A DNA stretch of 64,000 nt from Zygnema cylindricum (taxonomy: Eukaryota > Streptophyta > Zygnematophyceae > Zygnematales > Zygnemataceae): contig JBBHKE010000336.1 of assembly GCA_037447655.1 (NCBI GenBank), positions 34,182 through 98,181 of the forward strand, in the 5' to 3' direction. The notes under the pieces were generated by a model that was given only the letters and a program-made list of their open reading frames with translations, was not told the origin of the DNA and did not search any database. Positions 42,396 through 53,518 of the stretch are shown here, piece after piece. Each line of letters begins with the position of its first letter. Within the stretch, counting starts at the first letter, position 1. Position numbers and translations under genes: made by a program.

Positions 42396-44680
42396 ACGGA
42401 TGGGTTTGTGCGTAACGACCTGCTGCAAATCCGAGGCCTAAGACAAATGAGAGAGATTGAGGGTCTATGACACGACCTAAAAGGATGCAGCGTTGTCGTT
42501 CTGTGAGAACATGGGCAACCGTAGTGATTGGAAGAAAATGCATAAAGTGTTCCCGTTCTGTGGGTGTAGGTTCATCTAGGCCGCCTGTGTGAATATTTTT
42601 GAGCATGCCGGGCCCATCGCCAGAGAAAGCGTGAGAGTGTGGATAAGAAACTAGAGTGGGGAGAACTTTGAGTGGTTGACCTAAGACGTTGATGTTGTAA
42701 TTCGGCGGGTGATCAGGCTGCAGACATGTTTGGACTTTGTGAAAAGGAAGAAGTGCAGTCTGAATATATGTAAAAGGGGGTCTGACACAAAGATAATATC
42801 AATCAAGTTGGTCCATTTAGATCGAACCCGATGAGCTAAGGAATCGTGACGAGCGACATCAATGATAAGAGGAGGACTAATTAATGCTTCTATCTGCTTG
42901 TAATCAGCTAACACCGTAGGTTGGGGATCGTTATAGGCTGCCACGTTTTCCAAAATATATCCCAATGGTCGATCTAATAATTGCAGAAAATGCATGATAC
43001 GAAGTAATTCGAAGAATAATTTAGTGCGAAGGTCATCTAAGCCGAGACCTTTGCCTGCTCGTGACATTCCTTGACACTCCCAACCGGCAAAAAGAAGATC
43101 GATTCGTTCCACATCGAGAAGGTGTTGATTGCCTATCAAACGAATATCTTGAGGCAAGGCAGTATGCATGTGAGCAAAGGCAAATTTGGGGAAAAGATGT
43201 GGATATTTTCAGTGTAAAAGATTATAGTGATGTGTCAGGGCTGTTGTCCATAGCCATTTTCAGCCATGGATTTACCCTCGGAAGCACCACAAACTACCCA
43301 AAAACAGCCTACTTTGAATCAACACAGAATTATACAGAAATATCAAAACAAGCTGAAACTACAAAGACAAATATTTTCTAGGCTGAAAAATAACCTGACA
43401 AAGTTTGAGACAAAAATTAAAACAGAGTGATCACATCATCTGGTCAAAGTTGCAGAAAAACAGTCTACCAGAACTTTGATAAAACCGACCAACTTCACAA
43501 TGAAGTAAAACACAGACCAGGCATAAAATAGGCCTGCAAATCTGTAGCAATGTAAATAATACAGGGAGGAACACACATGCAAAATTTCAATTAATTCTGC
43601 CAACAGATCTGAGAGCATTACTCAGATAAACATTACCAAAAACACCATAAACAGTTTTTTGTACAGAAAGTTCCTATGTCTTAAAATGACTAAGTCCTAC
43701 AAATACAATCTAGAGCTCACTACTGAACGTACGGAGGCATACCAGCCGTACGCTATCTACCAGCTACCTCAATTAATGTTAATATACCGGAATACTTCAA
43801 GGTCTGTCAAAATGAGTAGAAGAACACTAATAACTAATTCACAAAAAGACAAAACAATGTTTAACCAAATATTTACACCGACAACAAAATCGTATGATGA
43901 GTCATTGCGTGTAAGTCAACAAGACTCCACAAATCTCGTAAAACAATCCGAGCCGTCCAAAAATAGATATTGTGTGATTGACGCGATTTCGCCTCACCAC
44001 TACTTGAAGAATACCGGCGGCCTTTGTCCGCCGTCCGTCGCTCTTGTTCAGCACCCTCGATGTCGCGCCACGTGATCACAAATTCCACTTGACGAAACGA
44101 CGTCAAACCATCCAAATTTGTCCGTACCGCAATTACGTATTTCGCCATAAATTATGCCTACCAATTTTAAGTACTCCTGTAAAATAGGATTCTTTGTACC
44201 GTCGCGTCTTTTTCCATAAATGCCACCTGTCGCATTATGTTTCGTACGTGCGACGTACCATTTCAATCTCTTCGAATATCTTACGTCGGATCGCGTCGCA
44301 ATCCGCCTTCCATTTCTTAACGCAATCCGCGCCAATCAATTACTCCATCACGTCCCTTTAATTTTACTCATACATTTACTCCCCCAATCCACAAATCCAT
44401 TCAAACCTCCATTTGTATAACCACATTAATTTCGGTAATAACATACGCACGAAACGTCGCGTGCGCACAAAATGTGGAGTACGCACGAAACTAGGTTTTC
44501 AAAACAACAATGGCTTTCCGAGATAAAGGGTCAGTGTCAACTGAGTAGTAGTGCTTGATAAGTAATCCGTTGCGAAGGCATGAGAGTAGAGAGGTACCTA
44601 TGCCTGCGAATAGGTCTAAAATGACTAGACCATCTTGATGAGGTTTGACCTGAATTGGTTTCCAATTAATGGGAAGAAAA
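42396..44680 (-). pseudogene. C5 cytosine DNA methyltransferase domain of element G
   Basis: Motif I VILDLFAGIGTSLLSCLRNG and motif II YYSVDTDPLSRKA lie at 44500-44650. After an insertion, motif IV is LLFAGWECQGMSRAGKGLGL (catalytic Cys present, with Glu where Pro usually precedes it), then DDLRTKLFFELLRI, motif VI GYILENVAAYNDPQ and motif VIII AHRVRSKWTNL (43169-42800). A frameshift near 42740 leads to PTPTEREHFMHFLP and LLGRVIDPQSL, the motif IX/X region (about 42580-42460). The order resembles DNMT3-like enzymes. It sits between protease and RT. Such retroelement methyltransferases are known from charophytes and dinoflagellates. This copy is interrupted and not functional as read. Confidence 0.85.
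43212..44495. mobile_element. 1.28 kb insertion splitting the methyltransferase
   Basis: Methyltransferase reading stops at 44496 and resumes at about 43211. TTTTCA occurs at both borders (43206-43211 and 44496-44501), which could be a 6-bp target duplication. The ends show no terminal inverted repeat, and GT-AG splice sites on the minus strand are absent. ORFs inside match nothing I know. Unclassified element, or less likely an unusual intron. Confidence 0.5.
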
Positions 44681-45009
44681 CCGGAAGGATCTACGGAAAT
44701 GAAGAGGCAAAGGTGGAACGCGCGATAAAGGAATCTGAAGTGTGTGTTTGTAGATGTGATCAAACTCGCGAGAATCAATAATAAAACCTCGATTATCGAA
44801 AAGTTCAGGCAAAGAAGGACTGTCGGACAGAATTTCCTCTGCGAAAGAGAATGAAAAATTTCAAATCCCACCGAATTTCCGGAATAAGCAGGGACAGATT
44901 GGGCTGCGTGAGCCATAATGGGCATGGATTGGCGTGTTGAAATTAGAGGGAGACAGATTTTCTTTTTCGGATAATTGGTAGGACGGTAAGAAAAAGTCTG
45001 ATCGTACAT

Positions 45010-45400
45010 ATCAACGCCGCCTCCTATTCTGAAAATCACATCTTGCCCCACAAAACACTCGTAATCACTACATTTGGTGACTTATGCGTGAGCACGGACT
45101 TCCGCAAAATCAGATTTTGTACCGTTTTGAAACCTAAAACAAAGTGGATTTTTTGTAATGCCCAAAATTGGTTCGGTAGTTCCCGCTGAGGTGAGTAAAC
45201 ATGTGCTGGTGGACTGAAGTTTATCAGCTGTCACACCTAGTTTCAGTGCAAAAGATGACCCCAAAATAACTAGTTTTGCACCGGTCTCCATAAGTGGTAA
45301 TGATGGTATGACACCATTGACTAAAAATGCACCATTCCCATTATCTAGAAAATTGATGTGTGGGTAAAGTGAACTACACGCTCATCGGTAGAGATAGGCC
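45010..45400 (-). pseudogene. Aspartic protease of element G
   Basis: FLVNGVIPSLPLMETGAKLV then ILGSSFALKLGVT fits a retroviral-type protease, but the DTG/DSG active site reads METGA, with Glu in place of the catalytic Asp. It continues through EPILGITKNPLCFRFQNG and, after a frame change near 45080, GQDVIFRIGGGVDMYDQTF. A stop lies upstream near 45380. Position between gag and methyltransferase is normal for protease. Confidence 0.7.
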
Positions 45401-45686
45401 TAAGAGCGTCAAGATTACGGTTCATTCGTAAAGCCTGTAATGCTGCAAATGGGATGGATGTGACGGTAGTTTAGGGTTGGGAGAATCGGAAATCATAGTA
45501 GATAAAATGCACAATCCTTCCTTAACCCTATAACTGTCCTGAAGTCATTAGTCAAGAATGGTGAGGGCTTCTGCCGTGATGGTGGAAGATGTTTCAGGCA
45601 AATTGGTTGTGGTTTCTTTGGAAAATGATAATGGGAGACGCGTACTAGACTGTTTACCCTCGTGATTGTGACCAACTGTCACATTT
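45401..45686. other. Spacer between gag and protease of element G
   Basis: Degenerate stretch with a 60-codon minus-strand ORF (45493-45675) and no domain I recognise. Probably decayed gag-protease linker. Confidence 0.4.
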
Positions 45687-46678
45687 TCAAACATGGTTCC
45701 CCGCTTTTGGATGGTTCAATCTCCCAAAACACGACCAGCTAGCGTGGAAAGGTGGACAACTGTACAGGCCATACCTGTTAGGTGATTCGCCGTTTTCATT
45801 TGAGCCATGAGGGCTGCAAACTGATTTTTGTTTATAGCGGCCATTTAAGTTTGCATTTCCTCTCTCTTTTTCTGTACGAGACACTTTAGGTGGAGAGTTT
45901 TTTTCTGGCCCTTTAACTGGTTGGACTACTTTGGTAGATCTAGCCGGTATTCCACCATTTTGAATCTGATTTTGATATAAAAATTCAAGGTTTTTGATGT
46001 GACAACGATACACAAAGTGGGCGGTCTGTTTGCAGTATGTACAGGTTGCAGATGTATCCAGGCACATCCGAGCATCATGCCCGGTCTTGCCACATCGGAA
46101 AAAAATCCGATTGGATGGTTGATTTGGTGGGGTTCCCATGGCTGGGACCCTTGGGGGCCGATTATTTCGCCCCAAGTTACGAGGATTTGGTGAATTGAAA
46201 GGGGTAGGTTCTTTTTGAGGGGCTTTTGGTCGATCGTGGGCCTCCCACCAACAATTAGTCATCTCAAATTCTACGGCGTATTGAGCTGCCTGGTGAACGA
46301 AAATTTGGACCGTATGTTTGGGTAAGATGGCTTTGAATGAATTTCTTGACTGGAAAGAAAACAGTCCTACAAACTTCTGAACAACTTCGACATCTGATAT
46401 CAAATCAGGTAACGCTTCCCGCAAGGTCTCCATACGGGCTCGTAAATCGGGGGCAATTTCACCCGGTTTACGCTCAAAATTCATTAATTCTTTAAGTTGG
46501 TCAGGATTTTGAATACGATACTCCTCTTGTAACAAATTAAACATTATGGTTAGAGGGTCTAGTCACAAGATAGTTATCCCGGGTCGTGGCGGGACGGCGG
46601 CTCGAGCTGCAATTGCATATTGGTGGGGAACCTCCGCCACAGCCGGGTAAAGAACATTGCCAAGCTTATCTAAGACCT
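45687..46678 (-). pseudogene. Gag of element G (C-terminal part)
   Basis: The open frame 46544-45687 holds capsid-like sequence (MFNLLQEEYRIQNPDQLKEL, KFVGLFSFQSRNSFKAILPK) followed by two knuckles: FFRCGKTGHDARMC, lacking its first Cys, and CTYCKQTAHFVYRC, intact. The same frame extends upstream past one TGA (near 46560) through LGNVLYPAVAEVPHQYAIAA to 46678, where the LTR of element B begins. The N-terminus is therefore missing. Confidence 0.8.
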
Positions 46679-47715
46679 TGCAACTCTGAGACCTCCATAG
46701 ATCCTCAGAGTTGGGAACTCACAGGAAGCCTCTAAGATAACCCTGACCCCTTTGTGTTTTAGCAAGAATAAGTGCCACCGTGGCAGACAAAAACTCTAAC
46801 CACTTTCACCGTTGTGAAGGTAAGACCCTCTTGAGTTGATAGCAAAAAGAATCTCGGAATTTGCTCCCCTGAGCAGTTAGTTATGAAGGGTCAAAGTTGA
46901 CCTTTTTTTACAGAAGCTCTCTGGGAGAGAGGGTCCAATCTATCAAATTTTTCTAAGTCCTATCTTTCTCTAAAACTCTATCTACTGAAGTACCGCACCA
47001 ATCATAATACTGTACTGTACAAAAAGGTAAAAGTGTCGGTGTACTTTCTCTACGACAATTATACGACATGGCCAACAAGTCGACACATGTCATTTTTGGA
47101 TTCGTTCCTGTAATCCCCGGAGATGCCGTATTCAAATATGGTTGTGCCTCGTGTCATTTGATGTGACGTTGACCACAAACCACCGAAAAACCATTCCACG
47201 ATCTGCGCATGCTTCGCGACCGTCCGATTTAATTAGATTTCAATCGTAGCCGTCATAAATAAATGCGCGATATTTGTTTCGCCTTCGAAACAAATTGCGC
47301 GGTATCCGTTTCAGATATCCCGTACGCCTTACATTACAAACTGTTTCTATGTCCAAATATCCAGTTAAATGAAATAGCCTACATGTACAGATTTATGTTA
47401 TTATCAAACCCTATATCGTATAACCTTGATTCTATTCTAATTGGCTAAGGCTACCGGCTACAGGCAGCTCTAACAATCGACAGGTACCAGGTTCGAATCC
47501 CGAGTCCGTCAATAACTATTTTGGTAAATCTACCAATCTAATGTTTGTCCCCGTCTGGATAGCATAGGCGGCCATGGCTCTATCTCCCTCTCCAACTTTC
47601 AGTGACTGCGACATGTGTGGGAGCTGGAGAGGGTTGGTAGAGGCAAACTGCCTTTGCTTCTTCTCTGCATTTTACAAAACCTAGAAAATACTAAAATAGC
47701 CTTTAATTTCTACAC
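46679..47715 (-). repeat. 3' LTR of element B (1037 bp)
   Basis: Reads TGTAGAAATTAAAGG...GAGTTGCA on the minus strand. Its end matches the truncated copy at 52051-52306, including a hairpin-forming CTCTGAGACC...TCCTCAGAG and an AACTCTAACCAC block. Confidence 0.85.
47441..47512 (+). other. Antisense tRNA-like module in the LTR of B
   Basis: GGTTCGAATCC (47490-47500) is a perfect tRNA B-box. TGGCTAAGGCTACCGG about 45 bases upstream recalls an A-box. Acceptor-stem pairing is not evident, so this is tRNA-derived or tRNA-like, not a tRNA gene. Confidence 0.5.
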
Positions 47716-47723
47716 TCCCCTTA
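47716..47723 (-). promoter_or_regulatory. Polypurine tract of element B
   Basis: AAGGGGAG on the minus strand, directly before the 3' LTR. Confidence 0.65.
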
Positions 47724-47743
47724 TTTTCTAGTCACTATTTATT

Positions 47744-48400
47744 TTAAGACCACACTTCTCCCGGCATAAAAATTAGTTTAGGAGAAGGCACAGGTTTAAT
47801 CATCATATCTTCTACCATTTCACTATCTAGTTTATACTCCAAACTGATTATCTTGTTTTTTACTTTCTCTGTAACAAAGCTAAGTCTAATGTCCATTTGT
47901 TTGGCTTTAAAGTGATGTTTAGGATTGGCACAAATGGCAATGGCAACCTGATTATCACAAAACACTTTCTAGACACCACTCTTAAGATGACCAAGCTCAC
48001 CAAGCAAAGACTTGACCCACATTAGTACTTTTACAGCAAAGCAAGAAGCAATCTACTCAGCCTCCATGGTGGAGTGAGCAATGACCTTTTGTTGCTTGCA
48101 GTCCCATCACCCACCTACAATACATATCCAGATGTGCATCTCCTCATAGGAGCATCCCCATAGCTGGCATCACTCCAAGTGGTGATGTCAATATTGTTCC
48201 CACCCGAATGCAACCATAGATCCCTAGTCCTTATGAGATATCTAAGTACTCTCTTAGCTGCCTCCCAATCTTTCTTTGTGGGAGCATTTAGACTCCTACT
48301 TAGTACTTTTACAGCTGCGGCTATGTCCAGACACGTACAATTCATGAAATATATTAGGTTGCCTACTACTTGTCTATAAGGGATGGTCTGCATAAATCTT
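47744..48400 (-). pseudogene. RNase H of element B
   Basis: YFMNCTCLDIAAAVKVLSRS, WEAAKRVLRYLIRT and WSDASYGDAPM lead into a short broken stretch (47966-48115), then FCDNQVAIAICANPKHHFKA, KQMDIRLSFVTEKV and EMVEDMMIKPVPSPK. All are standard Copia RNase H blocks. One stop and a frame change lie near 48060-48120. Confidence 0.85.
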
Positions 48401-49688
48401 TTCTCTTCCGGGCCTACCTCATCATCTATGATTCTAACTCCATCTTCCACACTCCCCTGACTTCCTTTTATTAATTCCATATGAGTGGTACAACTATTAG
48501 CCTTGTCCATTCGGAATTTTTCTAACTTATTTGCAATGGCATCCTTTTGAGTTAATCTTATTATTTTTCTATCTTTGTTTCTCTCTACCTTAATTCGAAA
48601 AATATACCTTGCTTCTCCCATATCCTTCATCTCAAATCTTCCTTTTAGATCATTTTTCAACTTATTTATTTTATCCATAGATTTACTTAAACAAGCAAAT
48701 CATCAACATAAACTGCAATAAAAATAATTCCTTCCTCATCCTCAAACAAATAAATTGAGTGATCTGAGCTAATCTGAATATATCCCAAACTTGTAAGAAA
48801 CTCATCGAGCTTCTTATTCCATTGCCGGGGCGCCTGTTTCAGCCAATACAAAGATTTGATCAATCGGCATACCTTGCTTTCCTCACATTGCTCCACAAAT
48901 CCTTCGGGCTGTCGAATAAAAATTTCCTCTTCCAACTCTCCATGTAGAAAGGTCGTCTTGATGTCCACCTGATGCACTTCCATGTCTTCTGCAGCTGCCA
49001 TAGTGAGAAGTATCCGAACAGAAGGAAGCTTGACGACCGGAGCAAAAGTCTCCTCGTAGTCAATTCCCTCTTTTTGGGAAAATCCCTTCGCCACTAACTG
49101 AGCCTTATAGCGCTCAATGGTGTTATCCGGGTTGAGTTTCAACTTAAATACCCAGTTAAAACCAATTGGCTTTCTGTTAAAAGGACAATCCATCAATTCC
49201 CATGTATCGGCTGCCATAATTGAGGCCATCTCCTCATTAATGGTTGTCTTCCATCGATTTCCCTCAAGACAAGTCATTGCCTCATTATAAGTTTGAGGTT
49301 CATCAGGGTGAGACATTTTGGTTTCCTTATTTTTAACTTGCCTCTCTTGTATTCTTTTGCAGCGTCTTCTTCCTCCCTCAAACTCGGTTGCCGAAATAGA
49401 TGGCTCTCTTGAATTCTTCTGAACAGTTTCTATTTCTCCCCTATCTTTTGATTCCGGGTCGATTTCCACCATGTCTTCCGCTTCGGTTGGAGTTAATACC
49501 AGGGGTTTCACATTTGGGTTCTTCTCGATCTGATCTGTGGCTGCAAGATCATCATCTTCTTGAAATCCTACATAGTTAGGAAGCTCAAAGTAATCAAAAT
49601 TTTCTGACTCAAATCTGATAATGACTGTCTTTGTATGCTTAAAGGGATCTATAGATTTTCCTTCATCCATAACCACTAGATGCTTCAC
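48401..49688 (-). pseudogene. Reverse transcriptase of element B
   Basis: A 333-codon open frame (49688-48687) holds an acidic linker and then FNWVFKLKLNPDNTIERYKA, FAPVVKLPSVRILL, VHQVDIKTTFLHGELEEEIF and FIAVYVDDLLV, with the catalytic YVDD and the first palm Asp intact. RT continues after a short break at 48680 with MKDMGEARYIFRIKVERNKD. Nearly full-length Copia RT. Confidence 0.9.
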
Positions 49689-49713
49689 TAGGATAATATC
49701 CTCTATTTTGAGA

Positions 49714-50688
49714 TCATGGAAATCTATATCCTTTTACATCTTCATCATATCCTGGTAGATATCTCGGTTTTCCTTTTGGGTCTAACTTCCACTTTGACCG
49801 ATCTGTGTCTAAACTAAACACTTGATTACCGAAAACCTTTAAGTATGAAATATCTGGTTTTCGGCCTGTCCATCTCACATAGGGTGTTTGACCTTTTACT
49901 GCTGAAGTAAGAACTCTATTCTTGAGATAATTTGCACAGTTCATTGCTTCGGCCCAGAACTTCTTTCCTATCTTCTTATCTGACGGCATACTCCTAGCAC
50001 TATCACTTAGTGTTCTATATAATCTTTCAACTACACCATTATGCTCAAGATTTTCAAGAACTGTCTTTTGGTGTTGCACTCCATCTTCTCTTAAAAAATC
50101 CTCAAACTGGTTAGAGGTATACTCTCCACCATTGTCACTCCTTACTCTCTTGATTGAGGTTTCATGGAGTTTTTCACTCTATGCTTTATATTGTTTAAAA
50201 CATTCTTGAGCCCCTGACAAAATTTTGAAAAAATACACCCTGGAGTACCGAGACCAATCATCGGTGATAGTCATCATAAATCTCTACCCCCCGGGTGATG
50301 GCATTCTGGCTCGCCCCCAAATATCTGTGTGTACTAAATCTAGAATCTTTTCTCCCTTATAGGTGGCAGTTTTAGGGAAGGGTAACCTGTGTGCTTTACC
50401 TTGAGCACATCGACTACAATCACTTAGATTCTCACTCTCATCGAACTGAATTCCTTCCACTACTCCCATCTTTTTCATCTCTCTTAACTTATCTAGATTC
50501 ACATGCCCAGGCCTCTTTTGCCACAACATTATATCATGAACACCAGCATTATAAAGTTTCTTCTTTTCATTGCTTAAAATCAGCCTAAACATCCTCTGGC
50601 TACCTTTTTTAGCAGTAAAATAAACTTCCTCCTCAAAACTAGCAGTAAAGACTCCTTTCCTAGTGCAAGTATCGAAAAGCCTTATCAT
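49714..50688 (-). pseudogene. Integrase of element B
   Basis: Zinc domain LWQKRPGHVNLDKLREM...CSRCAQGK (the first His of the usual LGH is kept, the preceding residue is Pro). The core is split by stops near 50190 and 50280. SDNGGEYTS keeps the second Asp and LEHNGVVERLYRTL the Glu. FWAEAMNCANYLKNR and ISYLKVFGNQVF mark the C-terminal part. Confidence 0.85.
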
Positions 50689-50718
50689 CTAATACGGACG
50701 TAGAGATGAGGTTTTTTT

Positions 50719-51000
50719 TCAGCTCTGGAATAAACAATACATCAGAGAATGAACTATGGATGTCTTTCCTTCTACTAACACTTTTAGATCTATCGATCCT
50801 ACAAGAGTAGTTGTGACTATCCTCCCATCCCCGTACTCTATCTCTACGGTGGGAATCTTTCTTATCTTAGTGAACAGGTGTTTATCTTTACACATGTGCA
50901 TGGATGCACTTAAGTCTACCAGCCAGCCTGCTACACCTTTCAATCCACCGAAAGCACATTTTTGCTTTCGTGGAATTTCGACCTCGTTTTTCGATTCCAA
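50719..51000 (-). pseudogene. Protease of element B
   Basis: GWLVDLSASMHMCKDKHLFT matches the Copia protease entry, but DSGAS is DLSAS, so the active-site loop is altered. VEIEYGDGRIVTTTLVGSID follows. The stop at 51001 separates it from gag. Confidence 0.8.
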
Positions 51001-51003
51001 CTC

Positions 51004-52055
51004 CTAATCCAATAGGAGTTCATCGTCCTCGTCCTCAGATTCCGCCTTATGTACCTGTGTCACAAGGGCCTTTTTATTTCCTCTCGGGGGTCCACCGATC
51101 TGCCCCTCTTTTAACCGTAGCTCGGTTAACTTTGTGCATTCATTCATATAGTGCCCTGGTTTCTTACAAAAATGGCACAAACCCTTGGGAGTCCTTTGTC
51201 CAAACTCCTCGGTCTGATTTTTCTGCCCCTCCCCTCGATAATTTCCAACCTGTTTCCTAGAATCATTGTTCCTCAAATCGGTCCCAACTGCCAAAGCTTG
51301 CCCACTCTTTCCTCCCTTTCGGATCTCAATCGTATTCTCCCAAACGAGAATCCCTACCACTGAAATCCAAATCCACCTTGAGTCCGCCTTGTCCTGTACA
51401 CGGTTGACTATGTTCTCGAACTCATCGGGTAACTTCATCATTAAACAGTTTACCTTTTCGTTTTCACAAAATACTTTTCCAGCATTCTCTAGTTCTATGA
51501 AAAGTGTAGCAAGCTCATTGCAAAAATCCAACATCTTCCCCCTTTTGTATACATACTCCTTAATTTTCTGATCAGTCAGCTGTTGTTGATGAATCGTACC
51601 ACTTTGGTACATCTCTATGAGAGCCACCCAAAGATTGGATGCCCTCTCTACCTGCAAATATGGAGATGCAAGCCCTTGAGTAACATGGCGAAGGATGAAG
51701 TGCTTAGCCGCCATATTGTTGTAGTCCCAAGTATCGATATCATTCTCCTCGTTCCTCAGAAAAGATGACATGAATGTCGAACCGGTTGCTATGGTGTGAC
51801 CGTCTCCTTCTCCTTTCCTTTGTTCACCACCTCCCCTTCCTTTGTCTCCTCCGTTGAAGATGATTCTACATCTCTAGTGAATCTGCCTCTTGTAAACCCT
51901 AGAGGTACCCCAAGACATGATGGACCCCTCACCCGTCCACTCACTATTCCCCAAAACCATTTCTCACATAGAGCTTCTGTCATCATACTTTCCCGATATA
52001 TGAAGCCATCTCCTTTGAATATGGGCACCCTAGATGGTGGGCCCATAACCTGCAA
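51004..52055 (-). pseudogene. Gag of element B
   Basis: Begins inside the primer site (VMGPPSRVPIFKGDGF), breaks near 51780, then is open for 255 codons: WDYNNMAAKHFILRHVTQGL, LTDQKIKEYVYKRGKMLDFC, MMKLPDEFENIVNRVQDKAD, and an intact CCHC knuckle CHFCKKPGHYMNEC. Copia gag of the same lineage as A and C. Confidence 0.85.
52035..52050 (-). promoter_or_regulatory. Half-tRNA primer-binding site of element B
   Basis: GGTTATGGGCCCACCA, a 16-base match to the complement of the initiator tRNA-Met anticodon arm, directly after the 5' LTR. Confidence 0.85.
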
Positions 52056-52306
52056 CTCTGAGACCTCTATAGGTCCTCAGAGTAGGCAGCTCACACGAAG
52101 CCTCTAGGATAACCCTGACCTATTTTTGTTTCAGCAAGAATAACTGCCACCTTGGTAGACAAAAACTCTAACCACCTTCACACCTGTGAAGGCAAGACTC
52201 CCCTGAGTCGATAGCAAAAAGAATCTCAAAATTTGCTCCCTTGAGCAGTTAGTTATGAAGGGTCAAAGTTGACCTTTTGTACAAAAGCTCTTTGGGAGAG
52301 AGAAGG
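52051..52306 (-). repeat. Truncated 5' LTR of element B
   Basis: Matches 46679-46938 of the 3' LTR and stops abruptly at GGGAGAGAG, where gag of element C starts in the opposite orientation. Confidence 0.85.
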
Positions 52307-52309
52307 TTT

Positions 52310-53100
52310 GGTACTACCAAAATGAGGTGGCCAAGTATGTCATTTCGAGGAATCTCACTCAAGCAATTCCTATTCCCTTCCTCAATCTAAATAACTTTGC
52401 AGAAGTCTTGGATTCCCTAGTGAATCAGTATAAGAGTGGAAATATTTAGCAACAAGAGTTAGCAGTTGAAAAACTAAGCGCCTATGTTTATAAAGGTGGT
52501 AGTATACTAGATATTTGCAATGACCCTGCTTGACTTTATGTTGAACTTAAGATAGCAAGAAAGGTAGAAACAAAAAAGGCAAAAATTTAACACTCTTATC
52601 ATGAAACTCCCTGATGAGTATCAAAATATTGTAAATCGAGTTCAAGAATTACCATACAACCTATGGTTTTGGAACTCGGTTTTTGGAAGGATCTCCCTCC
52701 GAGAGAATACTATAGAGATCCATTGAGGAAAATATTCAAGAAATTGCAGCAAGAAGATATTGCAAGAACCGAGATGGAAAGAGCCTTGCCTTTCAGTGGA
52801 TAGGGAAGAGTAGGACAATCTGAGGGACTTGGAAAGGATCCCCCAAGGGAGTATGCCATTTTAGCAAGAAACCCGAGCACTACAGGACAAATTGCACCAG
52901 ATGGCGCAACAACGAATGAAGGATGGAGAGGCGAATTCCACCTCAAGAGGGAAAAAAAAGGCACTTGTGGGAACACGAGTGAATAGAGACGAGGAGGAAG
53001 CACTCGATGAGAAGTTTGGGGAACTACTCGTTGATGAAAAAATCGAAAGAAAAGACATAGAGATAGAAATTCGAGAAAGGCAAAATTATGCTTTTGCAAG
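52310..53100 (+). pseudogene. Gag of element C
   Basis: VAKYVISRNLTQAIPIPFLN and VLDSLVNQYKSGN align with gag of B. A degraded knuckle region (HFSKKPEHYRTNC, about 52858-52895) and an acidic tail follow. Broken by several stops and frameshifts. Confidence 0.75.
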
Positions 53101-53109
53101 TATGGAAGA

Positions 53110-53510
53110 ATCACCCGAGGATAGGTGGATCATTCACTCAGGAGCATCTATGCATATATGTTGGGAAAGAAAATGGTTTACAAAACTAAAAAGATTCCAT
53201 CCATAGAGATAGAGTATGGGAATGGAATAATTGTCACCACTAGTTTGGTTGGATCAGTAGACCTTAATATCTTAGTGGATAGAAAGGTATCCATAGTGAC
53301 CTTTTCAAATGTTTTATATATTCCTCAGCTAAACAAAAATCTGATATCTACATTTGTGTTATATGATAAAGAATTTGAGACAAAAACTAGAAAAGGTATG
53401 TTCATAGCTAGCTTTGAAAATGAGGTATATTTCGGAGCTGTAAAGGGAAATAAAAGGATGTTTCGGATTATTTTAAGGAATAAAAAGAAGGGGGTTTTGT
53501 AATTTTGTGT
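53110..53510 (+). pseudogene. Protease and pre-integrase of element C
   Basis: WIIHSGASMHICWERKWFTK corresponds to WLxDSGAS, with His in place of the catalytic Asp. After a frameshift near 53190 comes PSIEIEYGNGIIVTTSLVGS, VLYIPQLNKNLIS and NEVYFGAVKGNKRMFRIIL. Confidence 0.8.
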
Positions 53511-53518
53511 AAATGAAA

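Larger units (their letters stand above)
39164..46678 (-). mobile_element. Gypsy LTR retrotransposon G carrying a DNA methyltransferase and a PHD finger
   Basis: Minus-strand order from 46678 downward: gag with CCHC knuckles, aspartic protease, C5 cytosine methyltransferase, RT (damaged), RNase H, integrase, PHD finger, polypurine tract, short 3' LTR. RT-RNase H-integrase order identifies Ty3/Gypsy. The 5' LTR and gag N-terminus are absent because element B is inserted at 46679. Frameshifts, a 10-N gap and a 1.28 kb insertion make this copy defective. The domain set, not the condition, is what is unusual. Confidence 0.85.
46679..52306 (-). mobile_element. Copia LTR retrotransposon B
   Basis: Complete 3' LTR (46679-47715), polypurine tract, RNase H, RT, integrase, protease, gag, half-tRNA primer site and a 5' LTR truncated to 256 bp (52051-52306). 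It is inserted in the gag of G; the left flank is GACCT. RT is the best preserved of the Copia copies in the window. The right end is lost where element C begins. Confidence 0.9.

Noticed and set aside
44491-45051. A separate hydrophobic membrane protein on the minus strand
   Set aside because: The frame contains protease tail and methyltransferase motifs I and II of element G; the hydrophobic middle is decayed linker.
47441-47512. Functional tRNA gene
   Set aside because: A perfect B-box, but no paired acceptor stem and no convincing anticodon arm; it sits in an LTR and was recorded as tRNA-like only.
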